From UBA1181 sp045226255 (GTDB taxonomy: Bacteria; Bacteroidota; Bacteroidia; Bacteroidales; Paludibacteraceae), in NCBI GenBank assembly GCA_045226255.1, contig JBGVCG010000011.1, positions 1 through 64,000 on the forward strand: a stretch of 64,000 bases of DNA, given 5' to 3'. Of this stretch, positions 7,999 through 16,118 are shown piece after piece. The notes under the pieces are model-generated. The model searched no databases. It was given only the letters and a program-made list of their open reading frames with translations, and had not been told where the DNA came from. The position numbers and the translations under genes were made by a program. The first letter of the stretch is position 1. Every line of letters starts with the position of its first letter.

Positions 7999-9381
7999 AT
8001 GAAAAAGAGACAAATCATCACAGGATTCTCAGCTTTATTGCTCTGTGCGGCCTCATTCGCCGAAACGCCAAACAACATGCAGGTTTGGCTGAAAAACGGA
8101 GAACGGGAGATGTTCGACATCAACCAGGTGGACAGCGTCACATTCGGAGAAAGCTTAACGCCTGAGTTCAAACCATTATGCGACTGGACCTTCATCCCAA
8201 CGGTTGAAAGTCCGACCGCCCTCATGCTCTCCGACGAGCAAAAGGAGTTCGTCCGCGCAGGTAACACATTCGCCAAGAAATCGTTCGCCTCCATCTGTGA
8301 GGCAGACAGTAGCAACCCCAACACGTTCTATTCCCCAATCAGCCTGCAAATCGCCTTGGGATTCTGCGCCAACGCAGCCACCAACAAGGGCGCCAAGGAG
8401 ATAGCGGATGCGTTCGGCATCCAAGCGAAGAAACCATTGGAGGAGATGAACGACTACTTCAACAAGATCATCTTATCGCTCAACTCGCAGGTGGACAGCG
8501 TCATCCTAAAGGTGAACAACGCTGCATGGCCAGTATGGGGTGCTGCCGTGTACGATGACTTCCTCAAGGCGGCATACGAGAAATACTACGCCACGGTCAG
8601 ACACCTGGATTACGTGTCTGATCCTGCTGCCGCAAAAGACACCATAAACAAATGGGCGGCGCTCATGACCAACGACTGCATCAAGAAACTGAGCGTCATC
8701 ATCGACCAAAGTACAGTCCTCGTCCTCAACAACGCTTGCTATTTCAAGGGCAAATGGAGAATGCCGATAGAGAAAAGCATGACGAGGAAAGAAACGTTCT
8801 GGAACACCCCGACCGAATCCCAAAGCGTCGACATGATGCAATCGGTGGAGTATTACTCCTATGCGCAAACGGATGATTACCAATTGGTGGAACTCACTTA
8901 TGGCAATCCAAGAAGCATACCGTCCAACAACGGCCAAGGCACCTACAGCATGGTGATCGTTTTGCCTTCGGAGGGTAAAAACTTGGATTCGACACTCAAC
9001 GCTATCGATTGGAATGACTTGTCACTCAACAGGAACTACGTATTCCTCCGCTTCCCGAAATTCGGAATTCGTAGCAGCCTTGATTTAAATGAAGTTGTGA
9101 CTAAACTTGGTATCACGGATATATTCGCAGGATGCCCTAACGCCATCAATGTCCCTGCCGCAGTGACACAAATCGTGCAAGATACCTATGTGGCGGTGGA
9201 TGAAGAGGGAACCGAGGCCGCCGCTGTCACATCCTTATCGATGGCCGGTGCCGCTCCTCCGGAAGATATGGCCGAGATGTTCGTCAACCGTCCGTTCGGT
9301 TTCGCCATCCGCGAAATGACCACCGGCATGTTGCTCTTCATGGGTAAGGTGACGGAGGTGGAAGAAGTGTCTAAAGAATAG
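7999..9381 (+). CDS. serpin 1 of 7 (secreted serine-protease-inhibitor family protein)
   Basis: The protein has 460 residues. The ATG at 7999 gives MKKRQIITGFSALLLCAASFAE, a signal peptide cut near FAE-TP; an upstream start would only add eight residues. Next comes the module shared by serpins 1-6 (NNMQVWLKNGE...VDSVTFG), then a full serpin fold: FYSPISLQIALGFCANAA (helix B), VLNNACYFKGKWRMPF-like strand 3A, hinge DEEGTEAAAVTS, and the C-terminal NRPFGFAIREMTTGMLLFMGKV. The small residues at P15-P10 of the hinge are those of inhibitory serpins. By the usual 17-residue count from the hinge Glu, the loop reads LSMAGA at P6-P1 then APPEDM, so P1 is Ala, an elastase-like preference (inference). 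It differs most from its neighbours and lacks the Cys before NRPF. It is first behind the promoter at 7769. Confidence 0.95.
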   Translation: MKKRQIITGFSALLLCAASFAETPNNMQVWLKNGEREMFDINQVDSVTFGESLTPEFKPLCDWTFIPTVESPTALMLSDEQKEFVRAGNTFAKKSFASICEADSSNPNTFYSPISLQIALGFCANAATNKGAKEIADAFGIQAKKPLEEMNDYFNKIILSLNSQVDSVILKVNNAAWPVWGAAVYDDFLKAAYEKYYATVRHLDYVSDPAAAKDTINKWAALMTNDCIKKLSVIIDQSTVLVLNNACYFKGKWRMPIEKSMTRKETFWNTPTESQSVDMMQSVEYYSYAQTDDYQLVELTYGNPRSIPSNNGQGTYSMVIVLPSEGKNLDSTLNAIDWNDLSLNRNYVFLRFPKFGIRSSLDLNEVVTKLGITDIFAGCPNAINVPAAVTQIVQDTYVAVDEEGTEAAAVTSLSMAGAAPPEDMAEMFVNRPFGFAIREMTTGMLLFMGKVTEVEEVSKE

Positions 9382-9420
9382 AGAATTTTGAATTAAGAAT
9401 TATGAATTTTTGGGGGGGAT

Positions 9421-9498
9421 GTGCGTATCTTTACATGATGCGCACATCCTTAGCCCTGAAGGGGCGAAACATTATATAGCCTAGGGCAATGACCTAGG
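9421..9498 (+). repeat. REP-like palindromic repeat, copy 1
   Basis: The unit is made of successive short palindromes: GTGCG...CGCAC, GCCCTGAAGGGGC and CCTAGG-GCAATGA-CCTAGG. Close copies stand at 10978 and 12535, diverged ones at 14101 and 14189. It fills most of the 145-base gap between serpins 1 and 2. Confidence 0.75.
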
Positions 9499-9526
9499 AA
9501 TTATGAATTTGAATAAATATATTTTT

Positions 9527-10930
9527 ATGGGAAGAAGAACATTACTTATAGGGTTTTCAGTGTTGGCGAGTTGCCTCGCCTCCTTCGCCGGCACACCGGA
9601 CAACATGCAGGTCTGGCTGAAGAACGGTGAACAAAGGGTATTCGACATCAGCCAAGTGGATAGCGTCACCTTCGGCGTGGATCAGCAACAGGAGCATAAC
9701 CTGCTGACCGAGAACACCATGCCACCGATATTCGCTGCGCCTATTCCGCTTGAGGTGAACGCTCAGGAGTTAGCATATATTAAGCGAAACAATGAGTTCG
9801 GATTGAAATGTTTCGCAAAATTGCGTGAGACAAAAAAGAAAGACGGGACTAATCTCCCAATTCATTTCTTCTCTCCTGTTAGCCTCAACTTCGCACTGGG
9901 CTTCTGCGCCAACGGTGCTTCAAAGGGAGGGGCGACAGAGATAGCCAACGCATTGGGCTTCCAATCGGAGAACGCTGTGGAAGACATGAATGATTTCTTC
10001 CATAAGTTATACCTCTCCATCAATTCGGGGGTCGACAGCGTGGATGTCCATACCGCCAACGCATTGTGGATCAACGAGCGTTCCGTGGCCAAGGAGAATT
10101 TCGTGAAGACCGCCAAGGAATCTTACTACGCAACTGTCAGAAACCTTGATTTCGAAGGAGATCCCCTAGGATCCAGAGACACAATTATCCATTGGGCGGC
10201 GCTCATGACCAACAATCGCATCGATGATCTCCAAATAGGAGTATCGGAATTGACGAGACTTGTAATCAACAATGCTTGCTACTTTAAAGGCGCATGGATC
10301 TCCCCTTTCGCAGAGGATTCGGTAGCTGAATTCGAGGGGAAAGAGGGAACGCAGACGGCAAAATTCATGAGCATTATTGACGAGTATCAGAATTATGCGG
10401 AAACAAGCAACTACCAGGCCGTCAACTTGGATTACGGCACCATATCGGAATCCACACACTTCCACAACGCTTATGACATGGTCGTCATATTGCCAAAGAG
10501 CGGTCATGACCTGAACGAGGTGTTGCCTACTATTCAATGGGATTCCTTAGCTTTCAAGTATCAAAAAGTCTCTTTGTATATGCCTAAGTTCAAAAGCAAA
10601 GATGGATATGACATAGATACAATCCTACCGAATTTAGGCATCAATAATATTTTCCACGAATTCCCTAACGCTATTGAGGACGAGGGGATAGATGGTAAAA
10701 TATCCGTTTCTCAAGTCCGTCAGGATTTTTATATCAGTGTGGATGAGTTCGGCACCGAGGCGGCGGCTGTCACTTCCATCATAATAGATGCGGAGAGTAG
10801 TGGCGAGCCTGATATGACTCCTCCTACCATCATGAGATGCAATCGCCCGTTCGTCTTCGCTATCCGCGAGAAAAGGACTGGACTGATCCTCTTCATCGGG
10901 GAATTTGACTCGGTACCGGATGATAATTAA
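9527..10930 (+). CDS. serpin 2 of 7
   Basis: The protein has 467 residues. The ATG at 9527 (MGRRTLLIGFSVLASCLASFAG) aligns with the starts of serpins 3-6; an upstream ATG at 9503 would add eight residues and is less likely. The order is the same: signal peptide, VWLKNGEQRVFDISQVDSV module, serpin domain with HFFSPVSLNFALGFCANGA, VINNACYFKGAWISPF and hinge DEFGTEAAAVTS. By hinge counting the loop is IIIDAE at P6-P1 followed by SSGEPDM; a Glu at P1 would suit glutamyl endopeptidases or another acidic-P1 protease (inference). The loop is the longest of serpins 1-4. The end is RCNRPFVFAIREKRTGLILF. It has diverged from serpin 3 mainly in the middle and in the loop. Confidence 0.95.
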   Translation: MGRRTLLIGFSVLASCLASFAGTPDNMQVWLKNGEQRVFDISQVDSVTFGVDQQQEHNLLTENTMPPIFAAPIPLEVNAQELAYIKRNNEFGLKCFAKLRETKKKDGTNLPIHFFSPVSLNFALGFCANGASKGGATEIANALGFQSENAVEDMNDFFHKLYLSINSGVDSVDVHTANALWINERSVAKENFVKTAKESYYATVRNLDFEGDPLGSRDTIIHWAALMTNNRIDDLQIGVSELTRLVINNACYFKGAWISPFAEDSVAEFEGKEGTQTAKFMSIIDEYQNYAETSNYQAVNLDYGTISESTHFHNAYDMVVILPKSGHDLNEVLPTIQWDSLAFKYQKVSLYMPKFKSKDGYDIDTILPNLGINNIFHEFPNAIEDEGIDGKISVSQVRQDFYISVDEFGTEAAAVTSIIIDAESSGEPDMTPPTIMRCNRPFVFAIREKRTGLILFIGEFDSVPDDN

Positions 10931-10937
10931 GAATTTT

Positions 10938-10963
10938 GAAACGTCAGTTCGACGTAGTCAATT
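10938..10963 (+). repeat. 26-bp dispersed hairpin element, copy 1
   Basis: The core ACGTC-AGTTC-GACGT forms a small hairpin. The same 26 bases recur at 12474-12499, with one change at 12502-12527, and inverted at 45518-45543, each time just after a gene end or in a gap next to repeats. Confidence 0.8.
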
Positions 10964-10977
10964 TTGAATTAAGGGAA

Positions 10978-11056
10978 GTGCGTGTCTATACATGATGCGC
11001 ACACCCTTAGCCCTGAAGGGGCGAAACATTATATAGCCTAGGGCAACGCCCTATGG
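10978..11056 (+). repeat. REP-like palindromic repeat, copy 2
   Basis: It is nearly identical to the copy at 9421-9498, including the GCCCTGAAGGGGCGAAACAT block and a GGGCAACGCCC palindrome. It lies between serpins 2 and 3. Confidence 0.75.
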
Positions 11057-11080
11057 AATTTTGAATTAAATATAGTTTTC

Positions 11081-12466
11081 ATGAAAAGAAGGACATTACT
11101 CATAGGATTTTCAGCGTTGGCACTCAGCCTCGCCTCCTTCGCCGGCACACCGGACAACATGCAGGTCTGGCTGAAGAACGGAGAATATCGCGTCTTCGAC
11201 ATCAGCCAAGTGGACAGCGTCACCTTCGGCACAAGTCCTCAGCAGGAATACACGCCGCTGACCGAGAACACCATGCCACCGACGTTCGCCGCCCCTATCC
11301 CGCTAGAGGTGAACGACCAGGAACTGAAGTACATCAAGAGCACCAACGAGTTTGGCTCGAAGTGTTTCGCCCTCATGCGCAAATTGGATACGACACCAAT
11401 TCATTTCTTCTCTCCTGTCAGCCTCAACATCGCCTTGGGTTTCTGCGCCAACGGGGCTACTGCAAAAGGAGCGAAGGAGATCACTGACGCCATGGGGTTC
11501 ACATCAGAGAAAGCGATGGCGGATATGAACAACTTCTTCCAAAAACTCTATCTCTCCCTCAATTCGGGGGTCGATAGCGTGGATATCCACACCGCCAACG
11601 CATTGTGGGTCAATGAGGGTACCAATGCCAAGGAGAATTTCGTGAACACCGCCAAGGAATCTTACTATGCGACTGTCAGAAACCTTGATTTCAAGAACGA
11701 TCCCCTAGGATCCAAAGACACCATCGACCATTGGGCGGCGCTCATGACCAACGATTGCATCAAAAACCTTGGAATAAATATAACATCGGACACCAGACTC
11801 GTGATTAACAATGCCTGCTATTTCAAAGGCAACTGGGTGACGAAATTCACCCCTGTCGGCAAGGCGTTATTCAACGGAACGACCAAGAAGGACTCTGCAG
11901 AATTCATGGGTATCTATGACAGGTATATGGATTACTCGGAAACGGATAATTTCCAAGCCATCAAGCTAGATTATGGGCAAGAGTCCAAAAACACTGGATC
12001 CCAGAATGCATCGGCAGAAAGCGCCGCCTACAGCATGATTGTCGTGCTGCCGAAGAAAGGTCACGACCTCGACGAGGTATGGCCTACCATCCAATGGGAC
12101 TCCATCCCCTTCAGGAGCATGCAAGGAGACTTATTCATGCCTAAATTCAAGAGCGACGGAGGATACGATTTGGAAAAGGATGTACTGCCTAGACTAGGCA
12201 TTAAAGATATATTTGAGGACTATCCTAATGCTGTTGAGGAATTCCTTATCTATATCTCTCAAGTTCGTCAAGATTTCTTCATCAGCGTGGATGAGGAAGG
12301 TACCGAAGCCGCAGCTGTCACCTCCATCGTGGGAGATTTTGGCGGAGCTGTCATACAGCAGCGCTTTACGATGACATGCGACCACCCGTTCGCCTTCGCC
12401 ATCCGCGAGAACAGAACGGGGCTGATCCTCTTCATGGGGGAATATGACTACGCACCGGAAAATTAA
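11081..12466 (+). CDS. serpin 3 of 7
   Basis: The protein has 461 residues and starts MKRRTLLIGFSALALSLASFAG. After the VWLKNGEYRVFDISQVDSV module, the serpin domain shows HFFSPVSLNIALGFCANGA, VINNACYFKGNWVTKF and hinge DEEGTEAAAVTS. By hinge counting the loop is IVGDFG at P6-P1 then GAVIQQ, a glycine-rich site whose true scissile bond may be displaced. It ends CDHPFAFAIRENRTGLILFMG. The nucleotide sequence shares long identical blocks with serpin 4 (for example around 11731-11780 and 13311-13360), which points to recent duplication or gene conversion. The gap to serpin 2 is 150 bases and filled with repeats. Confidence 0.95.
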   Translation: MKRRTLLIGFSALALSLASFAGTPDNMQVWLKNGEYRVFDISQVDSVTFGTSPQQEYTPLTENTMPPTFAAPIPLEVNDQELKYIKSTNEFGSKCFALMRKLDTTPIHFFSPVSLNIALGFCANGATAKGAKEITDAMGFTSEKAMADMNNFFQKLYLSLNSGVDSVDIHTANALWVNEGTNAKENFVNTAKESYYATVRNLDFKNDPLGSKDTIDHWAALMTNDCIKNLGINITSDTRLVINNACYFKGNWVTKFTPVGKALFNGTTKKDSAEFMGIYDRYMDYSETDNFQAIKLDYGQESKNTGSQNASAESAAYSMIVVLPKKGHDLDEVWPTIQWDSIPFRSMQGDLFMPKFKSDGGYDLEKDVLPRLGIKDIFEDYPNAVEEFLIYISQVRQDFFISVDEEGTEAAAVTSIVGDFGGAVIQQRFTMTCDHPFAFAIRENRTGLILFMGEYDYAPEN

Positions 12467-12473
12467 GAATTTT

Positions 12474-12527
12474 GAAACGTCAGTTCGACGTAGTCAATTA
12501 TGAAACGTTAGTTCGACGTAGTCAATT
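12474..12527 (+). repeat. 26-bp hairpin element, two tandem copies
   Basis: Copies at 12474-12499 and 12502-12527 (the second with one base changed in the left arm, GTTAG for GTCAG) follow the stop codon of serpin 3. They match the copy after serpin 2 at 10938. Confidence 0.8.
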
Positions 12528-12534
12528 GGGGGAT

Positions 12535-12612
12535 TTGCGTATCATGAAAAGATGCGCAGACTCCTAGCCCTGAAAGGGCGTAACACATATAGTCTGGGGC
12601 AACGCCCTAGGG
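12535..12612 (+). repeat. REP-like palindromic repeat, copy 3
   Basis: It has the same architecture as copies 1 and 2 (TGCGT...ATGCGCA, GCCCTGAAAGGGC, GGGGCAACGCCCTAGGG), with about a quarter of bases changed by eye. It lies between serpins 3 and 4. Confidence 0.7.
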
Positions 12613-12650
12613 AATTATGAATTTTGAATTTAAAATTAAATATAGCTTTT

Positions 12651-14072
12651 ATGAAAAGAGGGACATTACTCATAGGATTTTCGGCGCTGGCGCTCAGCCT
12701 CGCCTCCTTCGCTGGCACACCGGACAACATGCTGATCTGGCTAAAAAACGGTGAGCAAAGGGCTTTCGACATCAACCAAGTGGACAGCGTCACCTTCGGT
12801 GTGACCCAACAACAGGAATACCAGCCACTGACGGAGAACACCCTGCCTCCGACGTTCGCCGCACCTAATCCGCTCAAACTGTCGGAACAGGAACTGGCAT
12901 ACGTGAAGAGCACCAACGAGTTCGGGAAAAAGTGCTACAATATTTTACGAAACACCAAAGACGCCGGTGGGGAACCTATGGCTTTGCACTTCTTCTCTCC
13001 GATCAGCCTCAACATCGCCTTGGGATTCTGCGCCAACGGAGCTACCAATGTTGGTATAAAAGAGATCACCGACGCATTAGGCTTCCATTCGGAGAACGCC
13101 TTGGAAGATATGAACGACTTCTTCCAAAAGATATATCTCTCCCTCAACTCCGAAGTCGATAGCGTGACGGTCCGTACCGCCAATGCTCTTTGGCTCAACG
13201 AACGTAGCACAGCTAACATGGATTTTGTGGAAACCGCAAGAGAAAAATACTATGCGACCGTTAGAAACCTCAACTTCGTAGGGGATCCTCTGGGCTCAAA
13301 GGACACGATAGACCATTGGGCGGCGCTCATGACCAACGATTGCATCAAAAACCTTGGCATAAATCTAGATGAATACACTCGGCTTGTCATCAATAACGCC
13401 TGCTATTTCAAGGGAGACTGGGTGACGAAATTCACCCCCCTCGCAAGAATGGAATTCCACGGAGTGAAGGGCGATTCGGACTCCACAGATTTCATGGCAA
13501 TTGAACAAGAATCATTGGAATACTCGGAGAATGACTATTACCAGGCGATTAAGCTGGATTACGGAACGGAGGCGAACAAACCATCTTCGTCGGGATGGTC
13601 TCAACCAAGCGCCTCGAACCCAAGCGCCTATAGCATGGTCGTCGTATTACCGAAAAGCGGACATGACCTGGACGAAGTGCTCCCGACCCTTCAATGGGAC
13701 TCCATCCCCTTCCAATACATGAAGGGTGACCTCTACATGCCTAAATTCAAAGCCAAGGGTGGTTATCCGCTGAAACCTGTTCTAAAGGAACTGAACATCG
13801 AGGACATGTTCAAAACTGGCCATTATCCGAACGTCGTATTGGAAAAAAATGTACATATTGATCAAGTTCAGCAGGATTACTTCATCAACGTGGATGAGGA
13901 AGGTACTGAAGCCGCAGCCGTAACCTCCATCGTGGGAGCCGGTGGAGCAGTGATGACATCGTTCTTCATGAACTGCAACCGCCCGTTCGCTTTCGCCATC
14001 CGCGAAAACACCACGGGTCTTCTGCTCTTCATGGGTGAATATAATGCTGTACCAAAAAGCGGAGAGAATTAA
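12651..14072 (+). CDS. serpin 4 of 7
   Basis: The protein has 473 residues. The ATG at 12651 gives MKRGTLLIGFSALALSLASFAG; a TTG 27 bases upstream is in frame but improbable. It has the VWLKNGE-like module (here LIWLKNGEQRAFDINQVDSV) and a serpin domain with HFFSPISLNIALGFCANGA, VINNACYFKGDWVTKF and hinge DEEGTEAAAVTS. The reactive loop is the shortest of the array: IVGAGG at P6-P1 then AVMTSFFMN, so the scissile bond could also fall at Val-Met. An extra low-complexity insertion (EANKPSSSGWSQPSASNPS without its neighbours) lies in the middle of the domain, absent from serpins 1, 2 and 6. The gap to serpin 3 is 184 bases. Confidence 0.95.
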   Translation: MKRGTLLIGFSALALSLASFAGTPDNMLIWLKNGEQRAFDINQVDSVTFGVTQQQEYQPLTENTLPPTFAAPNPLKLSEQELAYVKSTNEFGKKCYNILRNTKDAGGEPMALHFFSPISLNIALGFCANGATNVGIKEITDALGFHSENALEDMNDFFQKIYLSLNSEVDSVTVRTANALWLNERSTANMDFVETAREKYYATVRNLNFVGDPLGSKDTIDHWAALMTNDCIKNLGINLDEYTRLVINNACYFKGDWVTKFTPLARMEFHGVKGDSDSTDFMAIEQESLEYSENDYYQAIKLDYGTEANKPSSSGWSQPSASNPSAYSMVVVLPKSGHDLDEVLPTLQWDSIPFQYMKGDLYMPKFKAKGGYPLKPVLKELNIEDMFKTGHYPNVVLEKNVHIDQVQQDYFINVDEEGTEAAAVTSIVGAGGAVMTSFFMNCNRPFAFAIRENTTGLLLFMGEYNAVPKSGEN

Positions 14073-14100
14073 GAATTAAGAGTTAAGAGTTGATGGGGGG

Positions 14101-14180
14101 ATGCGCATCGCTACACGATGCACACAACCGACGGCCTGCAAGGCCAAACCTTTATATAGCCCAGGGCAACACCCTGGGGG
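14101..14180 (+). repeat. REP-like palindromic repeat, copy 4 (diverged)
   Basis: It keeps the plan ATGCGCAT...GATGCAC, GGCCTGCAAGGCC and CCCAGGGCAACACCCTGGG. The palindromic arms are maintained although the bases differ from copies 1-3, so pairing seems to be conserved rather than sequence. Confidence 0.65.
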
Positions 14181-14188
14181 AAATAATG

Positions 14189-14316
14189 GGAAACGCATAT
14201 CTTTACACGATGCGCACAACCTAAGCCCCATAGGGGCGACTAATTACAGGCAGGGGTGTTAACCCCTGTTTATTGAATGAACGAACAGTGGGAACCCTGA
14301 AAGGGTGACACCTAGA
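14189..14316 (+). repeat. REP-like palindromic repeat, copy 5 (second subtype)
   Basis: Modules ACGCATATCTTTACACGATGCG, GCCCCATAGGGGC, CAGGGGTGTTAACCCCTG and CCCTGAAAGGG follow one another. The GCCCC-AT-AGGGGC plus CAGGGGTGT modules link it to the inverted copies at 39841-39960 and 42999-43116. Together with copy 4 and short GAGTTAAGAGTTAAG runs it fills the 320-base gap between serpins 4 and 5. Confidence 0.7.
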
Positions 14317-14392
14317 TAATTAATAATTAAGAGTTAAGAGTTAAGAATTAAGAGTTAAGAAACAAGTGGTATAATTATTTAAAATAAAGCCT

Positions 14393-15838
14393 ATGAAAAA
14401 AAGAACTTTACTATTAGGGTTCGCGGCATTGACATTCAGTGCCGCCACATTCGCTGGCACACCAAACAACATGCAGATTTGGTTGAAGAACGGCGAGCAA
14501 AAAGCGTTCGACATCAATGAAGTGGATAGCGTCACCTTCGGCACATACGAAATCCATGAATTCACCCAGCTGAACGAGAACTTCATGCCACCGAAATTCG
14601 CCCAGCCTAACCCGCTTGTGGTGAATGAGCAGGAGCAGGCGTTCATCAGGGCAAATAATGAGTTTGCCCAAAAGTGTTACCAGATAATCAGGAAGCTTCC
14701 TAAAAACCAAATGAAAGAAGAGGAACCTCAACCGAGACCTGTCCATTTCTTCTCGCCGGTCAGCCTCAACTTCGCTTTAGGCTTCTGCGCTAACGGTGCC
14801 ACCGAGGAAGGTGCCAAGGAGATCACAGATGCGCTAGGCTTCCATACGGAGAATGCGTTAGAGGACATGAATAACTTTTACCAGAAGCTCTATTGCTCCC
14901 TCAATTCGAATGTTGACAGCGTGGACATCCACACCGCCAACGCATTATGGGCGGACAATAAGAACAATGTCCTCGAGGATTTCTTGGAGACTGCCAAGGA
15001 GAAGTATTATGCGACGGTCAGACACCTCAATTTCAGGGGGGATCCTGACGGCTCAAAAGACACCATCAACAAGTGGGCCGCCTTGATGACCAACGATTGC
15101 ATCAAGAACATTAGCGTCGATATAGACACATGGACAAGACTTGTCCTTAACAACGCATGCTACTTCAATGCGAAATGGAAAATTCCATTCGAACCTTATA
15201 ACAAGAGCATATTTTACGGATCAGTAGGAGATCCTGAGGCAACAGATTTCATGGAGATCGAAATGCAGAAGCTGAAATGCGCAGAGACGGACAACTATGA
15301 CGCCGTCAGTTTGGACTATTCAAGCGGAGAGGAGATAGAATGGGGCGATGAATCACCCACCGCATACAGCATGATTGTCGTACTGCCGAAGGAGGGCCAT
15401 AGTCTTGACGAGCTATTGCCTACCTTCCAATGGGACTCCATCCCTTTCAAGTATAAAGCATGCAATATCTATATGCCGAAGATCAAGGTCAAGGGCGGAT
15501 ATAACCTGAATGACACCACCCCTGGACTGAACGTCATCAATTCAATGGGCATCGAAGACATATACAATAGTTTCCCTAATGCGATAGAGCTTTACCAAGG
15601 AGACAATCCTTATGCGGTCTCTAATGTGATCCAAGATTATTTCCTGAGGGTGGACGAGCTCGGAACGGAGGCTGCCGCCGTCACGACCGTTGAGGTCGAA
15701 GAAACCACAGGAATGCATGACCCAAATTTCTCTATGTTCTGCAACCGTCCGTTCGCATTCGTCATCCGTGAGAATGCCACGGGACTGATCCTCTTCATGG
15801 GAGAATATGACTTCGTGCCACAGGAGGAAGGGAATTAA
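14393..15838 (+). CDS. serpin 5 of 7
   Basis: The protein has 481 residues, the longest of the array. It starts MKKRTLLLGFAALTFSAATFAG, then has the module QIWLKNGEQKAFDINEVDSV, then the serpin domain with HFFSPVSLNFALGFCANGA and LVLNNACYFNAKWKIPF. The hinge is DELGTEAAAVTT, with Leu at P16. By hinge counting the loop is VEVEET at P6-P1 then TGMHDPN, strongly acidic on the non-prime side, unlike every other loop here; a Glu or Thr P1 is possible. It has an insertion of about ten charged residues before helix B (KNQMKEEEPQPRP). It ends CNRPFAFVIRENATGLILFMG. Confidence 0.95.
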   Translation: MKKRTLLLGFAALTFSAATFAGTPNNMQIWLKNGEQKAFDINEVDSVTFGTYEIHEFTQLNENFMPPKFAQPNPLVVNEQEQAFIRANNEFAQKCYQIIRKLPKNQMKEEEPQPRPVHFFSPVSLNFALGFCANGATEEGAKEITDALGFHTENALEDMNNFYQKLYCSLNSNVDSVDIHTANALWADNKNNVLEDFLETAKEKYYATVRHLNFRGDPDGSKDTINKWAALMTNDCIKNISVDIDTWTRLVLNNACYFNAKWKIPFEPYNKSIFYGSVGDPEATDFMEIEMQKLKCAETDNYDAVSLDYSSGEEIEWGDESPTAYSMIVVLPKEGHSLDELLPTFQWDSIPFKYKACNIYMPKIKVKGGYNLNDTTPGLNVINSMGIEDIYNSFPNAIELYQGDNPYAVSNVIQDYFLRVDELGTEAAAVTTVEVEETTGMHDPNFSMFCNRPFAFVIRENATGLILFMGEYDFVPQEEGN

Positions 15839-16118
15839 TATCAGCGCAATATGGTCAATCAAAATTTTATCTTAAAAAGATTGGTCAATCGCTGAAAATT
15901 AAAAAGTTTTTCTTATCTTTATGACTTAGAACAATTTACGTCCATAAGGGACTAAACAGATAGGGGGATACCCCTGTCGACCAGACGATGAATGATTTTG
16001 GAACCCCGTAGGGATTTCATTGTATGATATTCTGTTAAGGAGGAGGCACGGGCACTCCGCACCTCCTCCTCGGCAAATGTTTGCGAAGACTTTTTTATAA
16101 ACTTAAAATTAGATGGAT
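15839..16118 (+). other. 280-base gap between serpins 5 and 6
   Basis: It contains a direct repeat TGGTCAATC (15851 and 15885 region), a palindrome AGGGG-GAT-ACCCCT near 15961 that resembles a piece of the REP-like repeats, and a 9-bp hairpin AGGAGGAGG/CCTCCTCCT at 16038-16070. The hairpin has no T-run, so it is not a standard terminator. A weak TATCTTTA box lies near 15915. No gene is seen. Confidence 0.5.

Noticed and set aside
16038..16070. AGGAGGAGG/CCTCCTCCT hairpin as a terminator or as multiple ribosome-binding sites
   Set aside because: No T-run follows and it lies about 50 bases before the serpin 6 start, too far for initiation; its function is unclear.
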